In this document: piece after piece, positions 25,320-34,000 of the stretch
How the letters are laid out: every line of letters starts with the position of its first letter
Position numbering within the stretch: position 1 is the stretch's first letter
Assembly (NCBI RefSeq): GCF_002240415.1
Contig: NZ_CP020028.1
Location: 4,117,501-4,181,500, forward strand
Origin: Paenibacillus kribbensis
Lineage (GTDB): Bacteria; Bacillota; Bacilli; Paenibacillales; Paenibacillaceae
Direction: 5' to 3'
DNA length: 64,000 nucleotides
Position numbers and translations under genes: made by a program
The notes under the pieces: generated by a model
The model's input: the letters and a program-made list of their open reading frames with translations, nothing else
Told to the model about the DNA's origin: nothing
Databases searched by the model: none

Positions 25320-26362
25320 AGCAGTTCCCCCCTGCGCAGCTTTTTGTTCCGATACAGGAGGTACGCGAAGAACGGAGCACCGACGAAGGCCGTCATTACA
25401 CCCAAAGGGATTTCTGTTGGAGCTAGCAGTGTGCGAGCCGCAGTGTCTGCCCAAGCCATAAAAATAGCTCCCCCCAGCGCGGATAGCGGAACAATCATCC
25501 GATAATCGGGACCTGTGACCAGACGGATGATATGCGGTACGACGAGTCCTACAAAACCAATGACTCCACATACCGAGACAGCAGCAGCGGTCAGCAGCGT
25601 GGATACGATCAGCACAGATAGCTTCGTGGCATCTACATGAACGCCCATATGAGCCGCCTGACGCTCACCCAAAGCCAGAATATTCAGCACCCGTGCCCGG
25701 TTCCACAGAAACACCAAGCCTATAACCACGTAAGGTAAAAGGATTCCCGTATACGACCAACCACGCAGACTAAGGCTCCCCATCGTCCAGTACAATATTT
25801 CATTGACCGTCTCCTTCGACATGGCTGTCAGGAAGGAAACAACCGCTCCCAGAAAAGATTGCATCACCACACCCGACAAAATGAGACTTTGTGTCGGAAT
25901 CTTTCCACCTTCCCGTGCCAGCGTCAGCACCATCCACAGCGTCAGCATTCCGGTGAAAAACGCCACCAGCGGCAGCGTCCATATGCCAACAAAAGAAAAC
26001 TGAAGCCCCCAATAAATCAGCACCGCCGCTCCTACCGAAGCACCCGAGGACACCCCAAGCGTGTACGGATCAGCCAACGGATTGCGCAGCACACCTTGAA
26101 ATCCGGCTCCTGCCAGCGCAAGCGCAGCGCCTACCAGCATTCCGAGTAACACCCGTGGCAGTCTGACCTTCAAAATAATCTGTTCTGAGGACGTATTCCA
26201 ATCCGGTGTAAACGTCTCACCTAACCCCGGTAGATGATTGATCAGAATACCTATGATTTGGCTGACCGGAAGCCTGGCTGAGCCCATGCCGAGACAGAGC
26301 AGCAGCGTCAACAGCAGCAAGACCAGACCTGTCCCTCCAAAGCCGATCAGTCTACGGTTCAT
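25316..26362 (-). CDS. btuC: Vitamin B12 ABC transporter, permease
   Basis: The 348-residue FecCD-type permease has nine to ten predicted membrane helices, with RLPRVLLGMLVGAALALAG near the N-terminus and the coupling region GERQAAHMGV (about 225). The gene overlaps btuF by four bases (ATGA) and btuD by four bases. It forms the membrane channel of the corrinoid importer with BtuD and the lipoprotein BtuF. Assignment to B12 rather than iron chelates rests on the operon and riboswitch. Confidence 0.92.
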   Translation of the reverse strand: MNRRLIGFGGTGLVLLLLTLLLCLGMGSARLPVSQIIGILINHLPGLGETFTPDWNTSSEQIILKVRLPRVLLGMLVGAALALAGAGFQGVLRNPLADPYTLGVSSGASVGAAVLIYWGLQFSFVGIWTLPLVAFFTGMLTLWMVLTLAREGGKIPTQSLILSGVVMQSFLGAVVSFLTAMSKETVNEILYWTMGSLSLRGWSYTGILLPYVVIGLVFLWNRARVLNILALGERQAAHMGVHVDATKLSVLIVSTLLTAAAVSVCGVIGFVGLVVPHIIRLVTGPDYRMIVPLSALGGAIFMAWADTAARTLLAPTEIPLGVMTAFVGAPFFAYLLYRNKKLRRGELL

Positions 26363-27366
26363 TTGAAAATTTCAGGATACACGCCCTTGGCCACTTCCTT
26401 GAGACCTTCTGTCACGCGTGGACCCGGACGGCTGACCAAATTATCATCCACGGCAAAAACACGGTTATTGCGAACAGCCGAGATTTGATCCCATCCACTG
26501 CGGGCTTTGATGATCTCCCCGAGCGTTTGACCTGTTTTGTCATCCTTGACACTTTTGCTATACAAAATCACGTCTGGATTCGCAGCAATAATATTTTCCT
26601 CACTGATCTGGTACCAGCCCTTCTGCGTCGCACCTACATTTTCGCCGCCCGCCAGCGTAATCAGCTCGTCCATAAACTCACCCTTGCCAACCGTCCAGCC
26701 AGGTGAAAACTCAACGTACACTCGCAGCTTCTGCCCTTTGCCGATATTTTTAACACCGTTCTTCACTTCCGCTACGTCTGCTCTCATCTTGTCGGTCACC
26801 GTTCTTGCTTCCTTCTGATGATCGGTGATTTTCCCATATAATTCGATGTTGGCTATGACATCTTCAACTGTTTTGGGTTCAGTTTTAAAAATCATAATTC
26901 CCATGTCACGCAGCTTGGTCGTAGCCTGCTCGCTAAGAGATATCCCTGCAAAAACAACATCTGGATTCGCAGCAATGATCGCTTCTTCATTCGGCTTCAT
27001 AATACCGCCCATTTTGGGCTTCTTCCCAGCCGCTTCCGGGTAATCGGAATAGTCGTCTACGCCGACAATTTCTTTATCCAGCCCGATAGCGAACAAAGCC
27101 TCGGTTTCTGCCGGGGAGACGGAAACGATTTTATCCGGCGCTTTTTTGAACGTAAACTCCTGCCCTGTTGCGTCCTTAATCGTTAACGGGTAAACCGTTT
27201 TGCCCGGAGGCTCTTGTGCAGTCGCTGTCTGTCCTGCCTGCTGCGAAGAAGCCTGATTCCCTTGATTTTCGGCGTTTTTTCCATTCGCGCCACATGCACT
27301 CAGTACAACCGCCAAGACTAAAGCCAATAAGCCTGCTGTCCAGACCTTTATTTTTTTCTCTGACAT
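26359..27366 (-). CDS. btuF: Vitamin B12 ABC transporter, substrate-binding lipoprotein
   Basis: The 335-residue protein begins with a lipoprotein signal (basic KKIK, hydrophobic core, lipobox LSAC with Cys25), then a low-complexity Asn/Gln/Ala linker and a type III periplasmic-binding fold (DKIVSVSPAETEALFAIGL, ANPDVVFAGISL, a long helix near 200, ENIIAANPDVILYS). It is anchored to the outer face of the membrane and delivers corrinoids to BtuCD. It is the first gene after the cobalamin riboswitch and its terminator. Confidence 0.92.
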   Translation of the reverse strand: MSEKKIKVWTAGLLALVLAVVLSACGANGKNAENQGNQASSQQAGQTATAQEPPGKTVYPLTIKDATGQEFTFKKAPDKIVSVSPAETEALFAIGLDKEIVGVDDYSDYPEAAGKKPKMGGIMKPNEEAIIAANPDVVFAGISLSEQATTKLRDMGIMIFKTEPKTVEDVIANIELYGKITDHQKEARTVTDKMRADVAEVKNGVKNIGKGQKLRVYVEFSPGWTVGKGEFMDELITLAGGENVGATQKGWYQISEENIIAANPDVILYSKSVKDDKTGQTLGEIIKARSGWDQISAVRNNRVFAVDDNLVSRPGPRVTEGLKEVAKGVYPEIFK

Positions 27367-27446
27367 GATTTACACCCCTCCATAATAAATCGTAAGAGCG
27401 CTTGAACCTCATCCGATATCTTCTAAATCCAGCCTTCCTTCCCTTC

Positions 27447-27483
27447 AAAAAAACCCCGTATCCTTATATCAGGACACAGGGGT
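27447..27483 (-). terminator. Expression-platform terminator of the cobalamin riboswitch
   Basis: ACCCCTGTGTCCT pairs with AGGATACGGGGT, followed by seven Ts on the minus strand, about 80 bases before btuF. Ligand binding to the upstream aptamer should favour this terminator. Confidence 0.85.
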
Positions 27484-27579
27484 CACGTTAGCGCAGATCA
27501 TTGCGCAGGCGGCAGCTTCTTCCGCATGGACAGTCACTGCGAACACGCATCCTTTCCTCGAAGGATTATGGTGAGAGGC

Positions 27580-27775
27580 GGACGGGCAGGTATCCTGACT
27601 TATGGCAGATGCCGCAGCCTATGTCCTTTATATGCTTGATGGCACATAAAGCAGGGCTTTAACAGGCATTTTCCATTTACAGTGGCGGGACCGCGCCGGA
27701 TTCACACCGGCTTCCCTTTTAACAGCGCGTGAAGGGAAATTCGATTACACTGCGCTGACCTCGTCTGCTGGATAT
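27580..27775 (-). promoter_or_regulatory. Cobalamin (AdoCbl) riboswitch
   Basis: The minus strand contains the conserved core AGCCGGTGTGAATCCGGC, then GGTCCCGCCACTGTAA, and ends with GTCAGGATACCTGCC, the B12-box elements of this class. Aptamer ends are approximate. With the promoter upstream and the terminator downstream it controls btuF, btuC, btuD, cobT, cobU, cobS and cbiP. Confidence 0.95.
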
Positions 27776-27813
27776 TTGATGTAGTGTTAGTCAAGCCGTT
27801 CTTTTACTTGATG

Positions 27814-27842
27814 ATTATAGGTTAAAAAGAGACTGCTTACAA
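27814..27842 (-). promoter_or_regulatory. Sigma-A promoter of the btu-cob operon
   Basis: TTGTAA, 17 bases, TATAAT on the minus strand, between the cobC stop and the riboswitch aptamer. Confidence 0.8.
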
Positions 27843-27856
27843 CCCAAACAGCCTAT

Positions 27857-28627
27857 TTACCAGCCCTTGTCTAACGAATGAGAAAGTATATTCGCTATGA
27901 ACTTGTGCGGCTCTGCCAACCTCAACTGGATGCTGAGTGCAGCTCCCGGTTCCGGGTTTAGGCTCCAAAAATCATGCCCAGGGTTCAGCATACAAGCCAA
28001 CTGACGAATGACGCCGCCATGCGTGACGACCAGAACAGAGGGAGGAGCATCAGCCAAACTTATTGGCTGAGCCTCCATAGCAAAACGCCACTCATACAGA
28101 GAGTCCAGAAAATCGCGCAAACGATGCTCAAAATCTGTCCAAGACTCTCCTCCAGGAGGCGTGATGCGTTGCGGCTCATCAATCCAAGCGCGATACAATG
28201 CCACACTCTTAAGCATGTCATACGTTTTTCCATCCCATTCGCCAAAATCAAGCTCTCGCAGGCGTGGGTCCATAATAGGAGGCTTAGCCGATAGGGCACG
28301 TCCAGATTTCAATGCTGATTCCGGCAAAATGATCTGCAAGGTCTGGCGACACCGCATCAAGTCACTGCAATAAATTCGAGCAAATGACCGACCTTGAAGC
28401 CTCTCACGCATTGGCTCCAATTCCTGCTCTGCTCCCGCCAGCAAACTGATATCAGAGTGTCCCAGATATCGACGCTCTCTGTTCCACAGGGTTGTGCCGT
28501 GACGTACCAGCACAAGCTCCAGATCCCATTGCGAATCTTCATTAGCATGATACGGCTCCATATCCTGCTGCGAGTTCAGACTTTGTTCGCATACTGGTTC
28601 CCTTTTTCCTTCTATAGCTTGTTTCAA
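27857..28627 (-). CDS. cobC: Alpha-ribazole phosphatase (histidine phosphatase family)
   Basis: The phosphatase core begins with LVRHGTTLWNRERRYLGHSD (catalytic His) and contains CSDLMRCRQT, LRELDFGEWDGK and VVTHGGVIRQL (second His), typical of CobC. It dephosphorylates alpha-ribazole phosphate or cobalamin phosphate. The start is uncertain: I use TTG 28627, which has GAGGAG about 10 bases upstream; an ATG at 28654 overlaps cbiB without a ribosome site. Either way there are about 30-45 extra residues before the catalytic core. It closes a three-gene unit with cobD and cbiB just before the riboswitch. Confidence 0.88.
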   Translation of the reverse strand: MKQAIEGKREPVCEQSLNSQQDMEPYHANEDSQWDLELVLVRHGTTLWNRERRYLGHSDISLLAGAEQELEPMRERLQGRSFARIYCSDLMRCRQTLQIILPESALKSGRALSAKPPIMDPRLRELDFGEWDGKTYDMLKSVALYRAWIDEPQRITPPGGESWTDFEHRLRDFLDSLYEWRFAMEAQPISLADAPPSVLVVTHGGVIRQLACMLNPGHDFWSLNPEPGAALSIQLRLAEPHKFIANILSHSLDKGW

Positions 28628-28641
28628 GATGGCGTCACTCC

Positions 28642-29613
28642 TCACTGTATCCATTCCAAGGCAAAACAGCCTGCGGCTCCTAGCAGACACAATCCTGCAA
28701 ACATACTGGACACAGTGAACATTAGCCGGATCGTGTGCCGGATATCCTCCGACTCCAGCGGTCGTAGCCCCTCACCCATATATGCACGAAAGGAGCGCAC
28801 GCCGTGATAGACGTTATAGCCTCCGAGTCGAATCCCCAGTGCACCGGCAACGGCCGATTCCGGGAAGCCGCTGTTCGGGCTTGGATGCAGACGAGCATCC
28901 CGCTTGACTGTACGCCAGCTTCTTGCCGCATCATGCCGAAACATCCACGCCGCTGCCACAAGCATAACCGCTGTCAGGCGTGCCGGAATGTAGTTAGCTA
29001 CATCATCCAGACGTGCCGAGGCCCAGCCTAAATGCAGATACTTTTCATTTTTGTAGCCGACCATCGAATCGAGCGTATTCACGGCACGATAAGCCAGCGC
29101 CAAGGGTGCCCCCCCGATCAGGGCATAAAAAAGCGGAGAAATAATCGCGTCGACGATGTTTTCAGCGACCGTTTCGACGGTTCCGCGCACAATCTCTGGC
29201 TCATCCAGCTGCTGTGTATCCCGCCCGACAATCATCCCCAGCTCCCGACGTGCCGCAGGCAGGTCACCCACCTGCAACTGGCGGTAGACTGCCATCCCCG
29301 CATCCTTGAGTCCTTTGGAAGCGATCGTGGTTGCGATCAGAACGATTTCTGCTCCGACAGACAGCCACGGGTGAATCCAAGCAAGCAAGCGCAGCAGCCC
29401 CCAGGCGACCGCAAAAGAGCCTCCTGCCACAAGGAATGGAAGCAGTATGCCTGCGCGTTTCAACCCCCGGTCACTGCTGACCTGACGGCGAATCGCTTTT
29501 TCCAACGCTGAAATGGCATACCCCATGCCGATGACCGGATGCGGCAGCCACCTCGGGTCGCCAATCAGCCTGTCCAGAAAATAGGCCGCCATGATGATCA
29601 AGCTAATTGTCAC
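28642..29613 (-). CDS. cbiB: Adenosylcobinamide-phosphate synthase
   Basis: The start GTG at 29613 overlaps the cobD end and has GGAGG nine bases upstream. The 323-residue membrane protein shows DRLIGDPRWLPHPVIGMG at the N-terminus, ETVAENIVDAIISPLFYA and RAVNTLDSMVGYKNEKY, diagnostic of CbiB/CobD. It attaches aminopropanol phosphate, made by the neighbouring decarboxylase, to adenosylcobyric acid. Gene order cobD-cbiB-cobC is consistent with one transcript. Confidence 0.95.
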   Translation of the reverse strand: MTISLIIMAAYFLDRLIGDPRWLPHPVIGMGYAISALEKAIRRQVSSDRGLKRAGILLPFLVAGGSFAVAWGLLRLLAWIHPWLSVGAEIVLIATTIASKGLKDAGMAVYRQLQVGDLPAARRELGMIVGRDTQQLDEPEIVRGTVETVAENIVDAIISPLFYALIGGAPLALAYRAVNTLDSMVGYKNEKYLHLGWASARLDDVANYIPARLTAVMLVAAAWMFRHDAARSWRTVKRDARLHPSPNSGFPESAVAGALGIRLGGYNVYHGVRSFRAYMGEGLRPLESEDIRHTIRLMFTVSSMFAGLCLLGAAGCFALEWIQ

Positions 29614-30706
29614 GCCAACGCTCCTCCTCCAGCACTTCACCCAATACAGACAGGAGTATGCCGTTGGATTCCGCGTCCTTGACCGCAATCCGAAAATGGC
29701 TTGTCGTCAGCCCTGGATACATGGCACAGCTACGGATAAGAATCCCGCGTTGTCCAAGCGCCTGCTGTATAGCCGATGCACTCCACGTTCCCGGCGCCCT
29801 TGCCAGTATATAATTTGCTTCGCCGGGAATGACACCGCAGCCCCATTCCGCCAACGTGGTCAGCAGACGACCACGTTCGATTGCAATCAGCTCCTGGGTG
29901 CGCCGCTCGTAGACCTCTCCGCTTCGCAGACACGCCTCCCCAGCCAGCAACGCCAATCCGTTCACACTCCAGGTCACCTGTTTGGCCGTCATGCGCCGGA
30001 TATAGTCTGGATGAGCAATCGCATAGCCTAGACGCAGACCAGGAATGGCATAAAATTTAGTCATCGACCGGATCAAAATCACATGAGGATACCGATCCAA
30101 CACAGGCAGCAGTGAAATTCTCTGCTCCAGTGGGATAAAATCAATGAAGGCTTCGTCCACCACCAGCACGGTGTCCGTTTGGCCAGCCGCCTCTGCCAGC
30201 GCGCGCAGTTCCTGCTCGCCGTACTGTACACCATTTGGGTTATTCGGCTGCCCCAAAAATAGAACGTCCACCTGCTCCATGAGCTGGAGTATGTCCTCCA
30301 CATCCGCCTTCCATTGCAAGGAAGCCTTGCCGTACACACGGCTAACCTCAGCCCCGAATTTGCCCGCCAGCTCTGCATATTCCGAAAAGCATGGCTCCAC
30401 CGTGCCCACACGTTTGGGAGTCAGTCCGAGCAGCAATAACGCCATGCTTTCAGCCGCGCCGTTTCCGATACTCAGCGACTCGGGTGGAACTTGCAGTCGC
30501 CGTGCCAGCATATTTTTAAAATTCCGGTGTCCTGGGTCTGGATAGCGAATCACCGTATCCAACGCACTTTGCAGCACCTCCAGCACCTCGGGCGGCGGTC
30601 CAAGCGGATTAATATTGGCGCTAAAATCTACAAAATCCGCAGCTGCTCCGCCAAATGTCGCCGCAGCCGTCTCCCTGTCTCCGCCATGACCGTAAACCTC
30701 TATCAT
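29603..30706 (-). CDS. cobD: Threonine-phosphate decarboxylase (PLP-dependent)
   Basis: The 367-residue class I/II aminotransferase-fold protein opens with HGGD and FVDFSANINPLGPPPEV, typical of CobD, and carries the PLP lysine in SMTKFYAIPGLRLGY (about residue 214). It yields aminopropanol phosphate for cobalamin's nucleotide loop. AAGGA lies nine bases before the ATG. Histidinol-phosphate aminotransferase is a related alternative, but the N-terminal motif and the adjacent cbiB favour CobD. No riboswitch is visible in the 150 bases upstream. Confidence 0.92.
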   Translation of the reverse strand: MIEVYGHGGDRETAAATFGGAAADFVDFSANINPLGPPPEVLEVLQSALDTVIRYPDPGHRNFKNMLARRLQVPPESLSIGNGAAESMALLLLGLTPKRVGTVEPCFSEYAELAGKFGAEVSRVYGKASLQWKADVEDILQLMEQVDVLFLGQPNNPNGVQYGEQELRALAEAAGQTDTVLVVDEAFIDFIPLEQRISLLPVLDRYPHVILIRSMTKFYAIPGLRLGYAIAHPDYIRRMTAKQVTWSVNGLALLAGEACLRSGEVYERRTQELIAIERGRLLTTLAEWGCGVIPGEANYILARAPGTWSASAIQQALGQRGILIRSCAMYPGLTTSHFRIAVKDAESNGILLSVLGEVLEEERWRDN

Positions 30707-30867
30707 TGCCTATCATCCTTTCCGGCCGTTCCTGTTCATTTAGCTCCATTATGGGGCTGTTTTTTGCGTCCCGTCAATGCAAATGAGCTTTTGTACATCG
30801 CCCACTTGGGTTACAATAGAAGAAGGCACACATAAAATACACAGTTTGTATATACGGAGGAATGGAC

Positions 30868-31869
30868 ATGCTGTTCATCGACAACCAGGGCATACACGAT
30901 CCAGCCATTAATCTTGCCATTGAGGAGTATGCGCTCAAGAATCTACCGCTGGACGACAGCTATCTGTTGTTTTACATTAATCAGCCTTCTATTATTATAG
31001 GCAAGCATCAAAACACCATTGAAGAAATCAACGCCGAGTTTGTCAGAGACAATCATATTCAGGTCGTTCGTCGCCTGTCGGGCGGCGGAGCTGTCTATCA
31101 TGACCTCGGCAACTTAAACTTCAGCTTTATTACCAAGGATGACGGAGAATCCTTTCATAATTTCCTCAAATTTACGCAGCCTGTTATTGATGCCCTGCGC
31201 CAAATGGGTGTGGAAGCCGAAATGACCGGACGCAACGATCTTCAAGTCGGTGAACGCAAAATTTCAGGAAACGCCCAGTTTTCCACACGCGGACGCATGT
31301 TCAGCCACGGTACATTGATGTTTAACCTGAATCTGGACAATGTAGCCGCATCCCTAAATGCCAACCCTGAAAAATTTAAATCAAAAAGCACCAAATCCGT
31401 CCGCAGCCGTGTTGCCAACATCAGCGAGCTGATGGATCGTGAGATGACTATTGAACAATTTCGTGAGGAGCTGCTGCGCTTCATATTCGGAGCAGACCTG
31501 GATCAGGTGCCTCAATATAAGCTCACCGATGCCGATTGGGCTAAAATCCATGAAATTTCCAAAGAACGCTATCAATCCTGGGACTGGAACTACGGTCAAT
31601 CCCCAGAGAGCAATATCAAGCACACCCGTAAATTTCCAGTCGGTATTATTGATATCCGCATGGACCTTAAGGAAGGCCATATCCGTGACATTAAAATCTA
31701 CGGTGATTTCTTCGGTGTGGGCGACGTCGCTGATATAGAGAATACCCTGCGCGGCAAGCGCTATGATGAAGGCGAGGTTCGTCAAGCCTTGTCCTCTCTC
31801 GATTTAAAACATTATTTCGGTAATATTGAGCTGGACGATTTTGTGGGACTTGTATTTTTGGAAGACTAA
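30868..31869 (+). CDS. lplJ: Lipoate-protein ligase
   Basis: GGAGG lies 7 bases before the ATG at 30868; an ATG two codons earlier abuts it. The 333 residues contain RRLSGGGAVYHDLGNLNFS, RNDLQVGERKISGNAQ (catalytic Lys) and, after about 240, the C-terminal accessory domain, giving the full-length LplJ/LplA type. It activates free lipoate with ATP and transfers it to lipoyl domains or GcvH. It is a single gene between its own leader and a terminator at 31915. Confidence 0.93.
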   Translation: MLFIDNQGIHDPAINLAIEEYALKNLPLDDSYLLFYINQPSIIIGKHQNTIEEINAEFVRDNHIQVVRRLSGGGAVYHDLGNLNFSFITKDDGESFHNFLKFTQPVIDALRQMGVEAEMTGRNDLQVGERKISGNAQFSTRGRMFSHGTLMFNLNLDNVAASLNANPEKFKSKSTKSVRSRVANISELMDREMTIEQFREELLRFIFGADLDQVPQYKLTDADWAKIHEISKERYQSWDWNYGQSPESNIKHTRKFPVGIIDIRMDLKEGHIRDIKIYGDFFGVGDVADIENTLRGKRYDEGEVRQALSSLDLKHYFGNIELDDFVGLVFLED

Positions 31870-31914
31870 TAGTTACTTTTTCCCATGGTTTCAAGCCAAT
31901 ACTTCAGTAGTTAT

Positions 31915-31953
31915 AAGGGGACAGGCTCTTATAGGAGTCGTCCCCTTTTCTTT
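31915..31953 (+). terminator. Terminator of lplJ
   Basis: AAGGGGACAGGCTC pairs with GAGTCGTCCCCTT, followed by TTCTTTG. Confidence 0.75.
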
Positions 31954-32031
31954 GTGATATTGTCATTTTGAATATTATGAGATACAATTTGAGCATTGCC
32001 CCATGATAGAGATAAAGGAGAGAATACAGAT

Positions 32032-32832
32032 ATGTATAAATTAATTGCTATTGATATTGATGATACACTTATTAATGACCAGAAAGAAGTTACTCCGGCG
32101 ACACAACAGGCCTTGGAAGCTGCTGTAGCTAAAGGTGTTGTAGTTACTCTCGCTACTGGACGAGCTTACGCCTCCGCACATAAAATTGCCCGTCAAACCG
32201 GATTGAACGTGCCGATTATTACGTACCAGGGAGCTTTGGTTAAAAACCTGCTGGATGAAAATGTGCTGTATGAGCGCTATGTTCCACTCGTAGCTGCACG
32301 CCGCCTGTATGAATTCTGCCTGGAACGCAATCTGCATTTGCAAACCTATATAGATGACAAGCTGTACACACGTGAAGATAATCAGAAAATCAAGGATTAT
32401 ACCGCGCTGAACAATACGGAATATTTTGTAGAGCCTGTATTCAGTAAAGTGATAGAGCAGCCGGCTCCTAAATTGCTGATCATTGACGAGCCGGAAGTGT
32501 TGGACGAACTAATTCCCGAGCTGCGCGAGCTGCTGGGCAGTGAAGTGCATATTACGAAATCCAAGCCTCATTTTCTGGAAATCATGCATCATGAAGGCAC
32601 CAAGGGCCACGCTCTCGCCTTCCTTGCAAACCATTTTGGCTGTGATCTGTCGGAAACGATTGCCATCGGTGATTCATGGAACGACCATGAAATGCTTGAA
32701 TGTGCCGGTCTCGGCATAGCTATGGAGAACGCCATTCCTGAATTGAAGAAGCTGGCTGATTACATCACTACCAGCAATAACGAAGACGGCGTCAAGCACG
32801 CCATCGACAAATTCGTACTGAATGTTGAATGA
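32032..32832 (+). CDS. Cof-type HAD-IIB family phosphatase
   Basis: The start at 32032 follows AAAGGAG; the longer frame from 31996 is not supported. The 266 residues show motif I IDIDDTLIN, motif II LATGRA, a cap domain of about 85-190, the motif III lysine in THFLEI-adjacent TKSKPH and motif IV AIGDSWNDHEML. These enzymes dephosphorylate sugar phosphates, flavin or PLP-type substrates; the actual substrate cannot be assigned. The gene is monocistronic with a long stem terminator after it. Confidence 0.9.
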   Translation: MYKLIAIDIDDTLINDQKEVTPATQQALEAAVAKGVVVTLATGRAYASAHKIARQTGLNVPIITYQGALVKNLLDENVLYERYVPLVAARRLYEFCLERNLHLQTYIDDKLYTREDNQKIKDYTALNNTEYFVEPVFSKVIEQPAPKLLIIDEPEVLDELIPELRELLGSEVHITKSKPHFLEIMHHEGTKGHALAFLANHFGCDLSETIAIGDSWNDHEMLECAGLGIAMENAIPELKKLADYITTSNNEDGVKHAIDKFVLNVE

Positions 32833-32841
32833 TTTTAAGCT

Positions 32842-32905
32842 GAAAACCTCCAAGCGTCGCATGGGATTGACTCCATGAACATGCGGCAGCTTTGGAGGTT
32901 TTTGT
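32842..32905 (+). terminator. Terminator of the HAD phosphatase gene
   Basis: AAAACCTCCAA and CGCATG pair with CATGCG and TTGGAGGTTTT, with a T-run after it. Confidence 0.8.
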
Positions 32906-32956
32906 GTTTGTGTTTGTGTCTATAATGCGATGCCTGAATGTAAATGACTCATATTT

Positions 32957-33868
32957 TCAGGGAGCCGTACGCAGCTTTCGTCTGCTCACCAGACGGATGA
33001 TGCCATTGTTCATGCACATCAACCCGATCACAATGAGCAGTACCCCTGCCAGCATCCACCAGCTTACGTGCTCTCCATATAAAAAAGCCCCCAGGCCTAC
33101 AGCAATCGGTGGTGAAATATAGAGCCAGGTCGTCGGAAACAGTGGATTCGTACGCTCCATGAGCCAGTAGAACAGTGTATGTGCAATCATCGAACCAAAC
33201 AGGATCAGATAAAATAACGACCCCATGGCAGGAAGGTACTGCCATTCCCCAGAGCTCCACGGTTCCGTGATCGCAGACAGTACTAGCAGCATCCATCCTC
33301 CATGAATCATTTGCACCGCATTCAGAACAATCGGGTTTGTTTCACGAAATACATCCATCACCCGCTTGGAATAAAGAGCTCCCCCGGAATAACACAGCTC
33401 CCCCAGCAAAATGATAAGGCATCCCGCCAGCCACAGGCCGCTGATCTGAACTGCCAATCCGGGCAGCACAACTAGTGCCACACCAAGAAAGCTGATCATG
33501 CAGCCAATGACCGTAATCCGTGACGTTTTTTGCCGTAGCAGCATCGATTGCATAATCACGATCATCATCGGTCCGGTAGCTGACAAAATGGCTCCGATCC
33601 CCGAGCTGACATATTGCTCTGCCCAATACAAGGCCGAAAAGGTACCGAAGGTCGTTCCTGCTCCAATCCATACCATTTCCTTACGCCATAATAACGACCA
33701 TCGCACCTTTCCGGTTAGCCTCATCGCAATAAACAAGATCGCTCCTGCCGCGAAAAAACGAATACCTGCCGATAGAAATGGCGGAAGTCCGGCTTCCACT
33801 CCCACTTTTATAGCCAAAAATGTTGTGCCAAAAATAAGACACATAACTGTAAAGGCGATACCAATCAT
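32957..33868 (-). CDS. EamA/DMT-family transporter
   Basis: The 303-residue protein has ten hydrophobic segments in two EamA repeats, the second starting near residue 155. Typical features are FGTTFLAIKVG in helix 1 and LFGSMIAHTLFYWLMER in the second half. It probably exports a metabolite or amino acid. It is divergent from the MocR-type regulator at 34001, which suggests that the regulator controls it. No substrate can be read from the sequence. Confidence 0.88.
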   Translation of the reverse strand: MIGIAFTVMCLIFGTTFLAIKVGVEAGLPPFLSAGIRFFAAGAILFIAMRLTGKVRWSLLWRKEMVWIGAGTTFGTFSALYWAEQYVSSGIGAILSATGPMMIVIMQSMLLRQKTSRITVIGCMISFLGVALVVLPGLAVQISGLWLAGCLIILLGELCYSGGALYSKRVMDVFRETNPIVLNAVQMIHGGWMLLVLSAITEPWSSGEWQYLPAMGSLFYLILFGSMIAHTLFYWLMERTNPLFPTTWLYISPPIAVGLGAFLYGEHVSWWMLAGVLLIVIGLMCMNNGIIRLVSRRKLRTAP

Positions 33869-33943
33869 GACACTTCCCTCTCCCTTCTGTTACTCACAAG
33901 CATACAAGGAGACAGACAGAACAGATGTGTAACCACAGAACAG

Positions 33944-33972
33944 TTGTATGCAATATTGAAGTGATGTATAGT
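33944..33972 (+). promoter_or_regulatory. Promoter and operator-like repeat before the MocR gene
   Basis: TTGTAT, 17 bases, TATAGT. An inverted repeat TGTAT-6-ATACA (33965-33980) overlaps the -10 box, a plausible site for autoregulation. Confidence 0.55.
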
Positions 33973-34000
33973 ACAATACACACAAAGGAGCGTGGACAGC

